Assembly (NCBI RefSeq): GCF_018145875.1
Contig: NZ_JAGSSV010000001.1
Location: 248,001-312,000, forward strand
DNA length: 64,000 nt
Reading direction: 5' to 3'
Origin: Marinomonas vulgaris
Lineage (GTDB): Bacteria; Pseudomonadota; Gammaproteobacteria; Pseudomonadales; Marinomonadaceae
Position numbers and translations under genes: made by a program. Shown here piece by piece: positions 47,017 to 56,518 of the stretch; within the stretch, counting starts at the first letter, position 1; every line of letters begins with the position of its first letter. Below the pieces are notes generated by a model. The model was not told the DNA's origin. It was given only the letters and a program-made list of their open reading frames with translations, and made no database searches.

Positions 47017-48542
47017 TTCTTCTCTACTTTTATCGGTTGCCTGACATAGCTCTCTTCGGATGTTTTTTTATACCCTGCTCGGCTAAACAAGGCATGTGAA
47101 GCTAGGTTAGCTTTTAATACGACAGCATTGATTACAAAATCAGCATGAATAAGATCTAACTCTTTCAGAGCAAACTTCGCTATGCCTTTCCCAAAGTGAT
47201 CTGGCGACACATAAATTGATACTAGATACTCTTTTGAGGAAATACAATCAAGACGAATAACACCTAACGACTTCCTATCAGAATTATTAGTTTCAATTAT
47301 ATAAAAGTAGTTATCTTTAGATTTTAACTTACCTAACATCCATTTTTCATGCTCTATATAGCTAGGAGTACTTTTATTAAGAGAATATCGTCTTGTTTCC
47401 GGCGCACACTGCCAACTATATACTTGCTGTATATCGCCTTCATTCGCATACCTCAATATAAATGGCTTTTCAGATAACTCTTTAATATTTTCAACTATCC
47501 TTGCAGCCCCTACACCATCACATAACATCAAATTTATACTTTTCATTTTTTTATAATTCTGCATCATTTGCTTATAAGATTTTATTATCTTTTCAGTTAC
47601 AGAATTCAGTTCGATGCTTATTGAAGCACCAGCGGCATTCAATCTCTCACATATTTCTGTCTGGTTATCTGCTAAAGGCATAATAATACTTGGCAATCCC
47701 AAGCATGCTCTTTCCCAGGATGTACTACCAGGTGCACCGATCGCTACATCATGCAGAGACATCAAGTCAGCCATATTTTCAACAAAGTCAATATGAGTTA
47801 CCCAGGTCTTATTCCTTTCTGCAAATCTCTTTATTAATTTGTAATGAGGAGCCCTTGAACTAAGCAAAACAGTAAATAAAGGTGGATGTGCATATTTATT
47901 TCTAAAAGCTTCAAGAACTTTTAATGTTGCATTAGGTCTATCAACACCGCCCATTGACAATAATACTTTAGGTGTCATCTCTATATTTTTTTTAGACTGC
48001 AACTCAATTAAATGTTGCTTTTCAAAATCGGAGCCAATAATAGCATATTGAGTACCTGATAAAACTTTAGCACTAGGGTTACTCTTTTTGTACTCACTTG
48101 ATTTTCTTAAAAGTGTTTGATCTATAATTAAATCTGCATCATGCTTCCTAACAAGATCATCTATCGCTATGATTTTACAGCTATACTTTTTTCTAATAAC
48201 TTTGTGCCATTCACTGCTAATACCATAATGGTCAACAATAACCAGGTCTATCGAAGAAACATGCTCAACAAAATCCTGAGCATCATCGATTTCATCAACC
48301 TGCAACCAAGCCATATAATCTGCCGTGCTTTTAGGCTCTAACCAGACAACAGGCTGTTTTAACTCACAAACTAAATAACCACGTGATTTGATTAATCGAA
48401 TTAAATCGCCTTCTTGTGGTCGTGTGTAGAATACTACCTTGTAACCATTAGATCTAAGGGTATCTGCTAAAACAAGGCATCGCATGACATGCCCACTACC
48501 TATATGCAGCGACGCATCTACCCGAAATGCAACATTTAACAC
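47013..48542 (-). CDS. pseG: PseG-PseH fusion: UDP-sugar hydrolase plus acetyltransferase
   Basis: A 509-residue bifunctional protein. Residues 1-355 are PseG, the GT-B-like UDP-2,4-diacetamido-trideoxy-altropyranose hydrolase (FRVDASLHIGSGHVMRCLVLADTL, IDDLVRKHDADLIIDQTLL, LLSMGGVDRPNATLKVLEAF, AIGAPGSTSWERACLGLPSI). Residues 360-509 are a GNAT domain equivalent to PseH (RYANEGDIQQVYSWQCAPETRRYS, VSIYVSPDHFGKGIAKFALKEL). The two steps are non-consecutive in the pathway: PseH acetylates before PseG cleaves. The start is a GTG at 48542 with AAGG seven bases ahead, overlapping pseF. Confidence 0.9.
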   Translation of the reverse strand: MLNVAFRVDASLHIGSGHVMRCLVLADTLRSNGYKVVFYTRPQEGDLIRLIKSRGYLVCELKQPVVWLEPKSTADYMAWLQVDEIDDAQDFVEHVSSIDLVIVDHYGISSEWHKVIRKKYSCKIIAIDDLVRKHDADLIIDQTLLRKSSEYKKSNPSAKVLSGTQYAIIGSDFEKQHLIELQSKKNIEMTPKVLLSMGGVDRPNATLKVLEAFRNKYAHPPLFTVLLSSRAPHYKLIKRFAERNKTWVTHIDFVENMADLMSLHDVAIGAPGSTSWERACLGLPSIIMPLADNQTEICERLNAAGASISIELNSVTEKIIKSYKQMMQNYKKMKSINLMLCDGVGAARIVENIKELSEKPFILRYANEGDIQQVYSWQCAPETRRYSLNKSTPSYIEHEKWMLGKLKSKDNYFYIIETNNSDRKSLGVIRLDCISSKEYLVSIYVSPDHFGKGIAKFALKELDLIHADFVINAVVLKANLASHALFSRAGYKKTSEESYVRQPIKVEKK

Positions 48543-49222
48543 GCTAGCGCCTTATATAAAGCTTCTGCTAACTCCCAATCTTCTTGCGTGTCGATGTCTT
48601 GGACATATTTTCTCGGCAGCACAATAGCACGAGAATGATCAGCAAATATTGGTTTGTGTGCTATGTAAGCTTCCGCTTTCCCCCAATAAAATTGCCCTGC
48701 ATCGTGAAAAGCCTCTACTAAGTCTTGCGAGCGTGTTTGCTCAAACTCAGGTGAGAACATGCTAACGGCCTGTTCATCATTCAATCTAATGGCACGCTGA
48801 ATGGGGAAAGCAAAGCTGGTTGCACTAAATGCAAATTGCACCTTGTTATCACTCAATACTCTTAGCCCTTGAAGTAAATACTTGGGTAAAACAAAAGGCG
48901 CTGTCGCATAAAGACAGCACACATTATTTACCGCCCCCCCCTGAGTAACACACCAATTTACCGCATGCTCCATAACATCCATTGTTGTAGCATAATCATC
49001 TGCGATACCTGAGGGACGCATAAAAGGTACTTCTGCCCCCCATCTTGTCGCTACATTAGCTATTTCATCATCATCTGTTGAAACAATAATGCGGTCAAAA
49101 CACCCTGCATTTTTTGCAGCCTCTATAGAATAAGCAATCATCGGTTTACCATAGAAAAGTTTAATGTTTTTTCTAGGGATCCGTTTACTGCCACCCCGTG
49201 CAGGGATAATTGCAATATTCAT
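48536..49222 (-). CDS. pseF: CMP-pseudaminic acid synthetase PseF
   Basis: A 228-residue cytidylyltransferase that activates pseudaminic acid with CTP. It has the N-terminal IIPARGGSKRIPRKNIKLFYGKPMIAYSIEAA with the CTP loop, RIIVSTDDDEIANVATRWGAEVPFMRP and CLYATAPFVLP. The gene contains a G8 run at codons 93-96 (48934-48941), which would frameshift on slippage. The ATG overlaps pseC (ATGA) and the 3' end overlaps pseG/H by seven bases. Confidence 0.92.
   Translation of the reverse strand: MNIAIIPARGGSKRIPRKNIKLFYGKPMIAYSIEAAKNAGCFDRIIVSTDDDEIANVATRWGAEVPFMRPSGIADDYATTMDVMEHAVNWCVTQGGAVNNVCCLYATAPFVLPKYLLQGLRVLSDNKVQFAFSATSFAFPIQRAIRLNDEQAVSMFSPEFEQTRSQDLVEAFHDAGQFYWGKAEAYIAHKPIFADHSRAIVLPRKYVQDIDTQEDWELAEALYKALAC
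48934..48941. repeat. C8/G8 homopolymer inside pseF
   Basis: Eight C on the plus strand encode the end of Gln and Gly-Gly-Ala in pseF. A gain or loss of one base would truncate PseF. Confidence 0.95.
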
Positions 49223-50385
49223 AATGAGCTATCCAGTATACGAGCCAGTGTAGACACCACCTCATCTTGTTGTACATCTGTCATTCCATGAAACATCGGT
49301 AATGAAATAGCACTGCTGTAATAACTCTCAGCATTAGGGTAATCGCCAGCTTCAAAGCCCATACGCGCATAATAAGGTTGTAAATGCACTGGGATATAAT
49401 GCACATTTACTCCGATACCCGCCGCGCGTAACTCATCAAACACCTCTTTGTGTGTTTTAGAAATGAGGCTTAATTGTAGTCTAATGACATAAAGGTGGAG
49501 ACCCGAATAGGTGTTTGGTAATTGGTAAGGCAAGGTAATGGGAAAATTACTTAATTTTTCATTATATCGTGACGCTAAGCGATGGCGGGCACTGACAAAT
49601 TGCTCAAGTCGCTGCATCTGTGACACACCCAATGCCCCTTGTAATTCGGTCATTCGATAATTAAAACCTAAATCGACCTGCTCATAATACCAACCACCGT
49701 GAGGAGCATTTTCCATCAGTCGCTCATCACGGGTAATGCCATGACTACGATAGAGCGACATTTTATCGGCAAGCTGCGGATCATTGGTTAACGCAGCGCC
49801 GCCCTCGGCGGTTGTCACTATTTTAACCGGGTGAAAACTGAACACCGTAATATCACTGTATTCACACAAACCAATTGGCTTATCTAGATAACGACCACCA
49901 ATGGCATGTGAAGCATCTTCAATGATCTTAAAGCCGTACTCAGTTGATAACGCATGAATCGCTTTCATATCACAAGGCTGACCACATAGATGCACAGCAA
50001 CCAACACTTTGGGCAATGCTAATTGAGCTTTTGCTACAATCAGCTTTTGTTCAAGCGCTTTTGGGCAAAGGTTATAAGTAGCTGGATCAATATCTACAAA
50101 GTCAACTTTAGCACCACAATACAAACCACAGTTCGCCGATGCTACAAAGGTAATAGGCGTTGTCCATAAAATATCACCTTCACTCAACTCAAGCGCTAAA
50201 CAAGCAATATGAAGTGCAGATGTCGCACTGTTTACCGCTAAAGCATATTGAGCACCTGTCACTTTTTTTAACGCTTCTTCAAAAGCAGGAACTTGAGGCC
50301 CTTGCGTTAAAAAATCAGAGTGTAACACATCGACAACTGCATCAATGTCAGCTTGTATTATCTCTTGCTTTCCATACGGTATCAT
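49219..50385 (-). CDS. pseC: UDP-4-amino-4,6-dideoxy-AltNAc aminotransferase PseC
   Basis: A 388-residue PLP-dependent DegT/DnrJ/EryC1 aminotransferase; it aminates C4 of the PseB product. The N terminus IPYGKQEIIQADIDAVVDVLHSDFLTQGPQVPAFEEAL, GAQYALAVNSATSALHIA, and FSFHPVKIVTTAEGGAA with the PLP Lys in HPVK are all conserved. The NYRMTELQGALGVSQMQRL block completes the family match. It lies seven bases after pseB and overlaps pseF by four bases. Confidence 0.94.
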   Translation of the reverse strand: MIPYGKQEIIQADIDAVVDVLHSDFLTQGPQVPAFEEALKKVTGAQYALAVNSATSALHIACLALELSEGDILWTTPITFVASANCGLYCGAKVDFVDIDPATYNLCPKALEQKLIVAKAQLALPKVLVAVHLCGQPCDMKAIHALSTEYGFKIIEDASHAIGGRYLDKPIGLCEYSDITVFSFHPVKIVTTAEGGAALTNDPQLADKMSLYRSHGITRDERLMENAPHGGWYYEQVDLGFNYRMTELQGALGVSQMQRLEQFVSARHRLASRYNEKLSNFPITLPYQLPNTYSGLHLYVIRLQLSLISKTHKEVFDELRAAGIGVNVHYIPVHLQPYYARMGFEAGDYPNAESYYSSAISLPMFHGMTDVQQDEVVSTLARILDSSL

Positions 50386-50392
50386 TTACGCC

Positions 50393-51409
50393 TCACTGTA
50401 CTTTGAAGGTTGGATCAACATGTTCAACAATAAGCTGGCGCAGGCCATCAATAGTTTCCCACAGTGTATTGGTTCCAGAGTTGTATTTGAAACCAAAGGG
50501 AACTTTTTCCGCTTTATGATGAGCCATGTAGTCTTCTTCGCTGTAGGTATAAGAAACAGAAGGAAGAATCGCATAGTAATCCCCTAAATCTATAGTATTA
50601 AGCGAGTCAGTATCTGTAATCATCTCTTCATGTAGTTTTTCACCAGGACGAATACCTACATCACGTAGTTCACACTCTGGCGCAACGGCCTCTGCAATGT
50701 CTAGGATTTTATAGGAAGGTATTTTAGGTATGAAAATTTCACCACCTAAATGATTTGCTAAAGCAAACATCACCAAATCAACACCATCTTGCAGTGAGAT
50801 ATTAAAACGCGTCATTTCTCTGTGAGTAATCGGTAAAACTCCTTCTTTTCGTTTGTCTAAGAAAAAAGGAATTACAGAACCACGAGACCCCATTACATTA
50901 CCGTAACGAACCACGCTAAACCTGATATCTTTAGAACCACGAATATTATTCGCTGCTGCAAAAAGTTTGTCTGACGCCAATTTAGTTGCACCGTAAAGAT
51001 TAATCGGAGCACAGGCTTTATCAGTCGATAGAGCTACAACGTTTTGAACGCCACACGCTAACGCTGCGTGAATCACATTTTCAGCACCATCAATGTTTGT
51101 ACGAATGCATTCAGTTGGATTATATTCTGCCGTATCTACTTGCTTAATCGCCGCCGCATGGATAATCACATCGACACCTTCACATGCTTGCGTCAATCGC
51201 TCTTTATCACGTACATCACCAATAAAAAAACGTAACTGCGAAAAGTCGTAAGCAGGATATTTTTGTTTGATAACCGACTGCTTCAGCTCATCACGAGAGT
51301 AAATAATAATTTTTTTTACATCTGGATAACGAGCAAGAATCGTCTCAATAAACTTTTTACCAAATGATCCAGTGCCACCCGTGATTAATACGCTTTTGTT
51401 ATTTAACAT
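50393..51409 (-). CDS. pseB: UDP-GlcNAc 4,6-dehydratase (inverting) PseB
   Basis: A 338-residue soluble SDR-type dehydratase and epimerase, the first step of pseudaminic acid synthesis from UDP-GlcNAc. The NAD motif ITGGTGSFGKKF is at residues 9-20. The active-site stretch LSTDKACAPINLYGATKL holds the Tyr-X3-Lys. RFNISLQDGVDLVMFAL and the C-terminal IDLGDYYAILP are typical of PseB rather than the membrane-bound FlaA1-like PglF. It is adjacent to pseC. Confidence 0.95.
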   Translation of the reverse strand: MLNNKSVLITGGTGSFGKKFIETILARYPDVKKIIIYSRDELKQSVIKQKYPAYDFSQLRFFIGDVRDKERLTQACEGVDVIIHAAAIKQVDTAEYNPTECIRTNIDGAENVIHAALACGVQNVVALSTDKACAPINLYGATKLASDKLFAAANNIRGSKDIRFSVVRYGNVMGSRGSVIPFFLDKRKEGVLPITHREMTRFNISLQDGVDLVMFALANHLGGEIFIPKIPSYKILDIAEAVAPECELRDVGIRPGEKLHEEMITDTDSLNTIDLGDYYAILPSVSYTYSEEDYMAHHKAEKVPFGFKYNSGTNTLWETIDGLRQLIVEHVDPTFKVQ

Positions 51410-51419
51410 TTGAATCTCT

Positions 51420-52340
51420 TTATTTACAATTAATAGTCAGAATACGACGAAAACCATTAACTTCCTGCGGAAAACCTCGATGAAAACCAGATTGATCTGA
51501 AACGACTAATGACCCTTTGGGTGCTAGTATTGGGTATATATCCTGATAAGGTATGATTGGAGTTTCTGTTTTGGTTTTCAAGCTCTGCGAAAGATATCTA
51601 TTCAATCTACGATAAGGGGTGTCAATATGTGTACCTCTAACATAAGTATATGGGCCATTACAAAAGTCGAGAACATCAGTAAGATATATAAAAATTTTTA
51701 TTTGTCTATCGTATGTATCTACGTGAAAACCACGAGTAGATGTTACCCCAGAATTAACATATGAGTTTATATTTTGAACTTTCAAAGGTTTCGGGAGAGA
51801 CTTTAGAAAATCAGTTAAAAATTTATTTTTAACAATTTCATTTATAGCTTTCCTCTCTATATCAGATTGAAAAAGCCTATCTACATTAAATATATCAACC
51901 ATACCAGCATCGTCCCCCCCTCTGAAATCAAATATGGTTTTTGGATTCATAGATAATGCATTATAACCTTTTACTTTTTTCACTTGAGACTGTAAAATAA
52001 CCGATTCATTTTCATAAAACCCTTGACTATTCACTTTACTCTTATAAGACTCCATTTCATGATCTATTTTTTTGCACAATATATTTACCAGATATTCATC
52101 AATAAAATTAGGAATGACAAAAACACCATCTTCCATTATTCTATAAACAGCATCCTTTTCACAAAAAAAATCATTAACAGGAAGCTCAATATCAGATTTT
52201 TTATTAAGATAATAACCTAAAGATTCACTTTTCAAAGAACGTATGACATCGGAGTTAAGAGAGTCAATATCAGACTTTTTAACATTATTAGATCTTTTTT
52301 CAAATAATTTGTTTTTTAAAATACTAAAGCATAAACTCAT
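51420..52340 (-). CDS. PhyH-like Fe(II)/2-oxoglutarate dioxygenase
   Basis: A 306-residue protein with the phytanoyl-CoA dioxygenase fold. The His-X-Asp of the iron triad is in GFHVDTYDRQIKIFIYLTDV, and the distal His in SDQSGFHRGFPQEVNGFRR, whose Arg should bind 2-oxoglutarate. The N-terminal 100 residues have no clear similarity. It sits between a glycosyltransferase and pseB, so it may hydroxylate a sugar or glycan precursor; this is inference. The ATG overlaps the preceding stop (ATGA). A run of seven G lies within codons for Arg-Gly-Gly-Asp. Confidence 0.85.
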   Translation of the reverse strand: MSLCFSILKNKLFEKRSNNVKKSDIDSLNSDVIRSLKSESLGYYLNKKSDIELPVNDFFCEKDAVYRIMEDGVFVIPNFIDEYLVNILCKKIDHEMESYKSKVNSQGFYENESVILQSQVKKVKGYNALSMNPKTIFDFRGGDDAGMVDIFNVDRLFQSDIERKAINEIVKNKFLTDFLKSLPKPLKVQNINSYVNSGVTSTRGFHVDTYDRQIKIFIYLTDVLDFCNGPYTYVRGTHIDTPYRRLNRYLSQSLKTKTETPIIPYQDIYPILAPKGSLVVSDQSGFHRGFPQEVNGFRRILTINCK

Positions 52341-53482
52341 ATTTTCACTCCACACTTCAACTCTAATAAGAATAGTTCCATCATCTCCAAATTAGTAATA
52401 TCTGTGGTTGTGAATCTGAATTTTGAAGAAGAGGCCCACTTTATAGATTCATCAAAATAATGAGCTGGAAGACGCCTATTTAAATTAGATGTATTAATAA
52501 GATTTCCATCAAAAAAGCTATCATTTTTTTCATACAAGACCTTAAAATAATGGCACAACCTTTCTAAAGACTTCTTTTCTCCCAACTCGCTCTCTAAACT
52601 CTCAACATCAACATTAAAAGAGGTATAATTATCAATCGCCTTCTTCAATACCAAATGAGCATTATCATAATCGCTAAAAAAAAGGGAATTTTTTTCGTTT
52701 AAACTATCTTTCACACCACCTCTTAAATCATTTTTCACGACAATAGGCATACCGCAAAGCTGAGCCTCTTTGACAACTTTTGCATGACCTTCAACTTGAG
52801 AAAAGAGTGTAAAAACTTTCGATCTATTATAAAAATATGACAGCATAGTATAAGAGAGGCCTTGAAAGCCTGTTTTAGGATCTGTTTTGATTATTGTAAA
52901 CATCTCCCTTTCCTCAGCTGAAAACACTTCAAAATAATCGTCTAATATAGATGTGTAATAGGCACTTTTCTTTTCGACTGAGTTTGATGCAATCACGAAT
53001 AAAATACGATATTTTTCTCCCATCTCATATAACTTTTTAACAGAAGATAAAAGTTCCGGATATTTTTTTTTAATATCATTTTTTGCAACACAAATTAAGT
53101 CCCAATACTTTTCACATCCGTTTTCTTTCGTCATTACTAGAGGTGTGAAGTGAGCTGAACTCAACGGAATCACAAAAGGGTCTCCATTAAAAGTTGTAGT
53201 GCCCGGTGATGTCATATGAAAATCTACCCAAGAGGGTGTTTCAATGTCTCGTGCATAAAACCCCCAGTGCACGCCGACATAATAATATTTCCCTATCAAA
53301 CCAATAGACTTCTTAAACCTTTTTAAAAGAAGATACCTTAAGTAATTTTTTTTAAAAGAAACTAGTCGTTTAATTTTCTCTTTTTTAGATACACTCCTAG
53401 AAGACAACAGATAAAATTCTTTGTGTGTAAAAACAATAATCCCTTTAGTACCATTATCAGGGTGCTTAAATATATGAGCCAT
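52337..53482 (-). CDS. GT4-like glycosyltransferase
   Basis: A 381-residue protein with a GT-B signature in its C-terminal half: FTLFSQVEGHAKVVKEAQLCGMPIVVKNDLRGGVKDSL, where the EGHAKVVKEA segment fits the E-X7-E nucleotide-sugar site. The N-terminal domain has PFVIPLSSAHFTPLVMTKENGCEKYWDLICVAKND. The substrate is unknown. It overlaps the dioxygenase gene by four bases and follows the ABC gene by eight. It belongs to the A+T-rich block. Confidence 0.82.
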   Translation of the reverse strand: MAHIFKHPDNGTKGIIVFTHKEFYLLSSRSVSKKEKIKRLVSFKKNYLRYLLLKRFKKSIGLIGKYYYVGVHWGFYARDIETPSWVDFHMTSPGTTTFNGDPFVIPLSSAHFTPLVMTKENGCEKYWDLICVAKNDIKKKYPELLSSVKKLYEMGEKYRILFVIASNSVEKKSAYYTSILDDYFEVFSAEEREMFTIIKTDPKTGFQGLSYTMLSYFYNRSKVFTLFSQVEGHAKVVKEAQLCGMPIVVKNDLRGGVKDSLNEKNSLFFSDYDNAHLVLKKAIDNYTSFNVDVESLESELGEKKSLERLCHYFKVLYEKNDSFFDGNLINTSNLNRRLPAHYFDESIKWASSSKFRFTTTDITNLEMMELFLLELKCGVKI

Positions 53483-53490
53483 ATTTATAC

Positions 53491-55290
53491 CTAACTATTA
53501 TCAGCCATCTTTTTAAAGCTTGAGTTGTTTTTTATAAGATCTGCATAACTACCTTTGGAAACTACATAGCCATTTTCCATAAAATATATTTGATCGCACT
53601 TTTTTACTGTTGATAATCTATGAGCTATCATCACTATAGTTTTCTTACCATTAAAATCACTTATAGCGCTCATGATCATTTTCTCAGTAATACCATCAAG
53701 AGCACTAGTTGCTTCATCGAAAACTAATATTTTTGCATCATTATACAAAGCTCTAGCAATACCAATGCGTTGGCGTTGCCCACCAGATAACTGTACACCA
53801 CGCTCACCAACTTTTGTATGAACTCCATATTCTAACGACTCAACAAGTGAATCTAGATGAGCAAGTTTAATTGCATGTTTAACTTTAACCATATCAATTT
53901 CTTGCACCGGAATACCAAATGCAACATTTTCCATAACTGTCCCCTCTGATAAGAATATTGATTGAGGAACAAAACCAACTTCATTCTGCCAAGCTCGCTT
54001 ATTTAATTCATTAATCACTTGTCCATTTATTATCAATTCACCTTCACTTGGAGAAATAAGTGCAAGTAATATATCGATTACTGTTGACTTTCCAGCCCCA
54101 GAACTACCTACAATACCCACCGTAGAGTTAACATCTATATTTATATTTAAATCAACTAATGCTGGCTTATTTTTACCGGGGTAAGTAAAAAGAATATTTC
54201 TCAGTTCGATTTTACCTTTGATTTCTAGACCTTGGCAGGTTTCTTTCTCAATTCTGTCAGGCAATTCATTCTTGGAAGATGCAATAAGGTCATCACGAAT
54301 AGCATAAAAAGCTGATAGTGCACCTCTAATTTGAGTAACACTATTGTAAATTAACTGGAATGCTGGCAATAGCTTAAATGCACTTAACGCATAAACTGAT
54401 AATATAGGAAGAACTAAGCCTAACTTGCTATCATGAGCAGATAAAAGATATAAAACCATACCTATCATAGAACCAAAGGCTAAAAGCTCCATAAAATATC
54501 TAGGAACTTGACCTATAACAGTATTATTACCCATACTGTATGAAAATAAACGTCCAGTGCTTCTAAAACGACTTACAAAGTCAGCTTGCCTTCCAAGTAA
54601 CAGAGTATCCTTAATCCCACCAAAACCTTCATTCATTAATTGATAACGCTGAGTTGCCACTTTAGATAGATTACCCCCATTAATACTTATTTTCTTCCTT
54701 ATCAGTCTATACAACAATAAATATGAAGAAATTATTAATACCAAACCTGAAACAGCCACTTTTGGATCATAAATCAAAAGACCTATTGACATAAAAAAAA
54801 CCATTATGATTTTTGCATTAATTTGCATTAGGGGTCTAATGATTTGATTTGTAACTCTACCAGATTCATTTGCTATATTTTTTGTTAGTTGTGCACTACT
54901 TCCTGATGAATGAAACAACCATGGCTGATTGACATAGTACTCATACAATCTATCACCTATTTCAATACCAGTTCTAGCAGAAAACATTGCTAAATACCAA
55001 GTTGTAACTATAGAAATAAGGCTTGCTAAAAACAGCATAAAGAGTACTCCACCTCCTATTAAAAGCATATAGTCTTGTTTATTTAATCCAGAAACTTTGT
55101 ACACATAAGAAATCAAATTCTCTCTATCTAAAACAGAAGGATCACCCACTAATGCCATAAAAGGAGCGATAGAAGCAACGCCAACAATTTCAGCCATCGC
55201 CATAATAACAACTAAAAGTTGCAGAGTATAAAACTGTCTGCGTTGTTTAGGCGTTAATAATATAAACAGTTCTTTGATTAACTTAAGCAT
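53491..55290 (-). CDS. PglK/MsbA-like ABC flippase, fused permease-ATPase
   Basis: A 599-residue half-transporter with six N-terminal helices (residues 15-310) and an ATPase domain: Walker A VGSSGAGKST near residue 385, the signature LSGGQRQRIGIARAL and Walker B LVFDEATSAL. The start LIKELFILLTPKQRRQFYTLQLLVVIMAMAEIVGVASIAPFMALV is typical of PglK, which flips lipid-linked oligosaccharides in Campylobacter. No Wzx-type flippase is in the locus, so it may do that job here. Confidence 0.88.
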   Translation of the reverse strand: MLKLIKELFILLTPKQRRQFYTLQLLVVIMAMAEIVGVASIAPFMALVGDPSVLDRENLISYVYKVSGLNKQDYMLLIGGGVLFMLFLASLISIVTTWYLAMFSARTGIEIGDRLYEYYVNQPWLFHSSGSSAQLTKNIANESGRVTNQIIRPLMQINAKIIMVFFMSIGLLIYDPKVAVSGLVLIISSYLLLYRLIRKKISINGGNLSKVATQRYQLMNEGFGGIKDTLLLGRQADFVSRFRSTGRLFSYSMGNNTVIGQVPRYFMELLAFGSMIGMVLYLLSAHDSKLGLVLPILSVYALSAFKLLPAFQLIYNSVTQIRGALSAFYAIRDDLIASSKNELPDRIEKETCQGLEIKGKIELRNILFTYPGKNKPALVDLNINIDVNSTVGIVGSSGAGKSTVIDILLALISPSEGELIINGQVINELNKRAWQNEVGFVPQSIFLSEGTVMENVAFGIPVQEIDMVKVKHAIKLAHLDSLVESLEYGVHTKVGERGVQLSGGQRQRIGIARALYNDAKILVFDEATSALDGITEKMIMSAISDFNGKKTIVMIAHRLSTVKKCDQIYFMENGYVVSKGSYADLIKNNSSFKKMADNS

Positions 55291-55351
55291 ATTAAAATAT
55301 TTTTTATAGATTCGTTGGTTTAAAGGAAGTAACTATCGGTAATAGCAATAA

Positions 55352-56518
55352 TCAATCATTACCATACAAATCTCGCGTATAAACCTTATCTACTACATCT
55401 GCAATATCACTAGTCATACGGTTCGCGATGATTACGTCTGACATTGTTTTAAATTCTTCTAGATCTTCCATCACTTTGGAATTATAAAAGTCGCTTTCAT
55501 GCAGTTCTGGTTCGTAGATAACCACTTCAATGCCTTTCGCTTTTATACGTTTCATAATGCCCTGAATGGCTGAAGCTCGGAAGTTGTCGCTGCCGGTTTT
55601 CATCACTAGCCGATATATACCAACGACTTTCGGGTTACGGGCAATCACTGAATCGGCGATGAAGTCTTTGCGAGTCGAGTTTGAGTCCACAATGGCACGA
55701 ATCAGGTTGTTTGGCACATCTTGGTAATTCGCCAACAGCTGCTTGGTGTCTTTTGGCAAGCAATAACCACCGTAACCAAAGCTTGGGTTGTTGTAGTGGT
55801 TACCAATACGCGGATCAAGGGACACGCCGTCGATGATTTGTTTGGTGTCTAAACCATGAGATTCACAGTAGGTGTCTAGCTCGTTGAAGTAAGCCACTCG
55901 AAGCGCAAGGTAAGTATTAGAAAACAGCTTCACCGCTTCGGCTTCAGTGCTGTCGGTAAACAAAACGTCGATGTTATCTTTCAAAGCACCTTGCTTTAAC
56001 AAGCCAGCGAAAGTTTCAGCGCGTTCACTGCGCTCACCTACTATAATGCGTGATGGGTGCAAATTGTCATACAGGGCTTTGCCTTCACGCAAAAACTCAG
56101 GGGAAAACAAGATATTTTGAGTATTAAATTTCTCTGATACGCTTTTGGTGTAACCAACAGGCACGGTGGATTTGATCACCATTACAGCGTTAGGGTTGGC
56201 CGCAAGCACATCCTGAATCACGGCTTCAACACTGCCGGTATTGAAGTAATTGGTCTTGGTGTCATAGTCAGTGGGTGTGGCGATAATCACAAATTCGGCG
56301 TCTTGATAAGCCGCTTGCTTGTCCAAGGTTGCGGTAAAATTCAACGCTTTATTAGCAAGAAAGTCTTCTATTTCAACATCAGCTATCGGAGATTGCTTTT
56401 TATTCAGCATAGTGACTTTTTCGGGAACGATATCCACAGCGATTACGTCGTTATGCTGCGCAAGCAGCATGGCATTCGATAAACCTACGTAGCCGGTTCC
56501 GGCAATGGCAATTTTCAT
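55352..56518 (-). CDS. ugd: UDP-glucose 6-dehydrogenase
   Basis: A 388-residue enzyme oxidising UDP-glucose to UDP-glucuronate with two NAD. The N-terminal [49 protein letters not shown], and the catalytic Cys in [14 protein letters not shown] are conserved. The C terminus ([22 protein letters not shown]) ends the family domain. It is in an operon with the epimerase that would use its product (ATGA overlap). Confidence 0.95.
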   Translation of the reverse strand: MKIAIAGTGYVGLSNAMLLAQHNDVIAVDIVPEKVTMLNKKQSPIADVEIEDFLANKALNFTATLDKQAAYQDAEFVIIATPTDYDTKTNYFNTGSVEAVIQDVLAANPNAVMVIKSTVPVGYTKSVSEKFNTQNILFSPEFLREGKALYDNLHPSRIIVGERSERAETFAGLLKQGALKDNIDVLFTDSTEAEAVKLFSNTYLALRVAYFNELDTYCESHGLDTKQIIDGVSLDPRIGNHYNNPSFGYGGYCLPKDTKQLLANYQDVPNNLIRAIVDSNSTRKDFIADSVIARNPKVVGIYRLVMKTGSDNFRASAIQGIMKRIKAKGIEVVIYEPELHESDFYNSKVMEDLEEFKTMSDVIIANRMTSDIADVVDKVYTRDLYGND

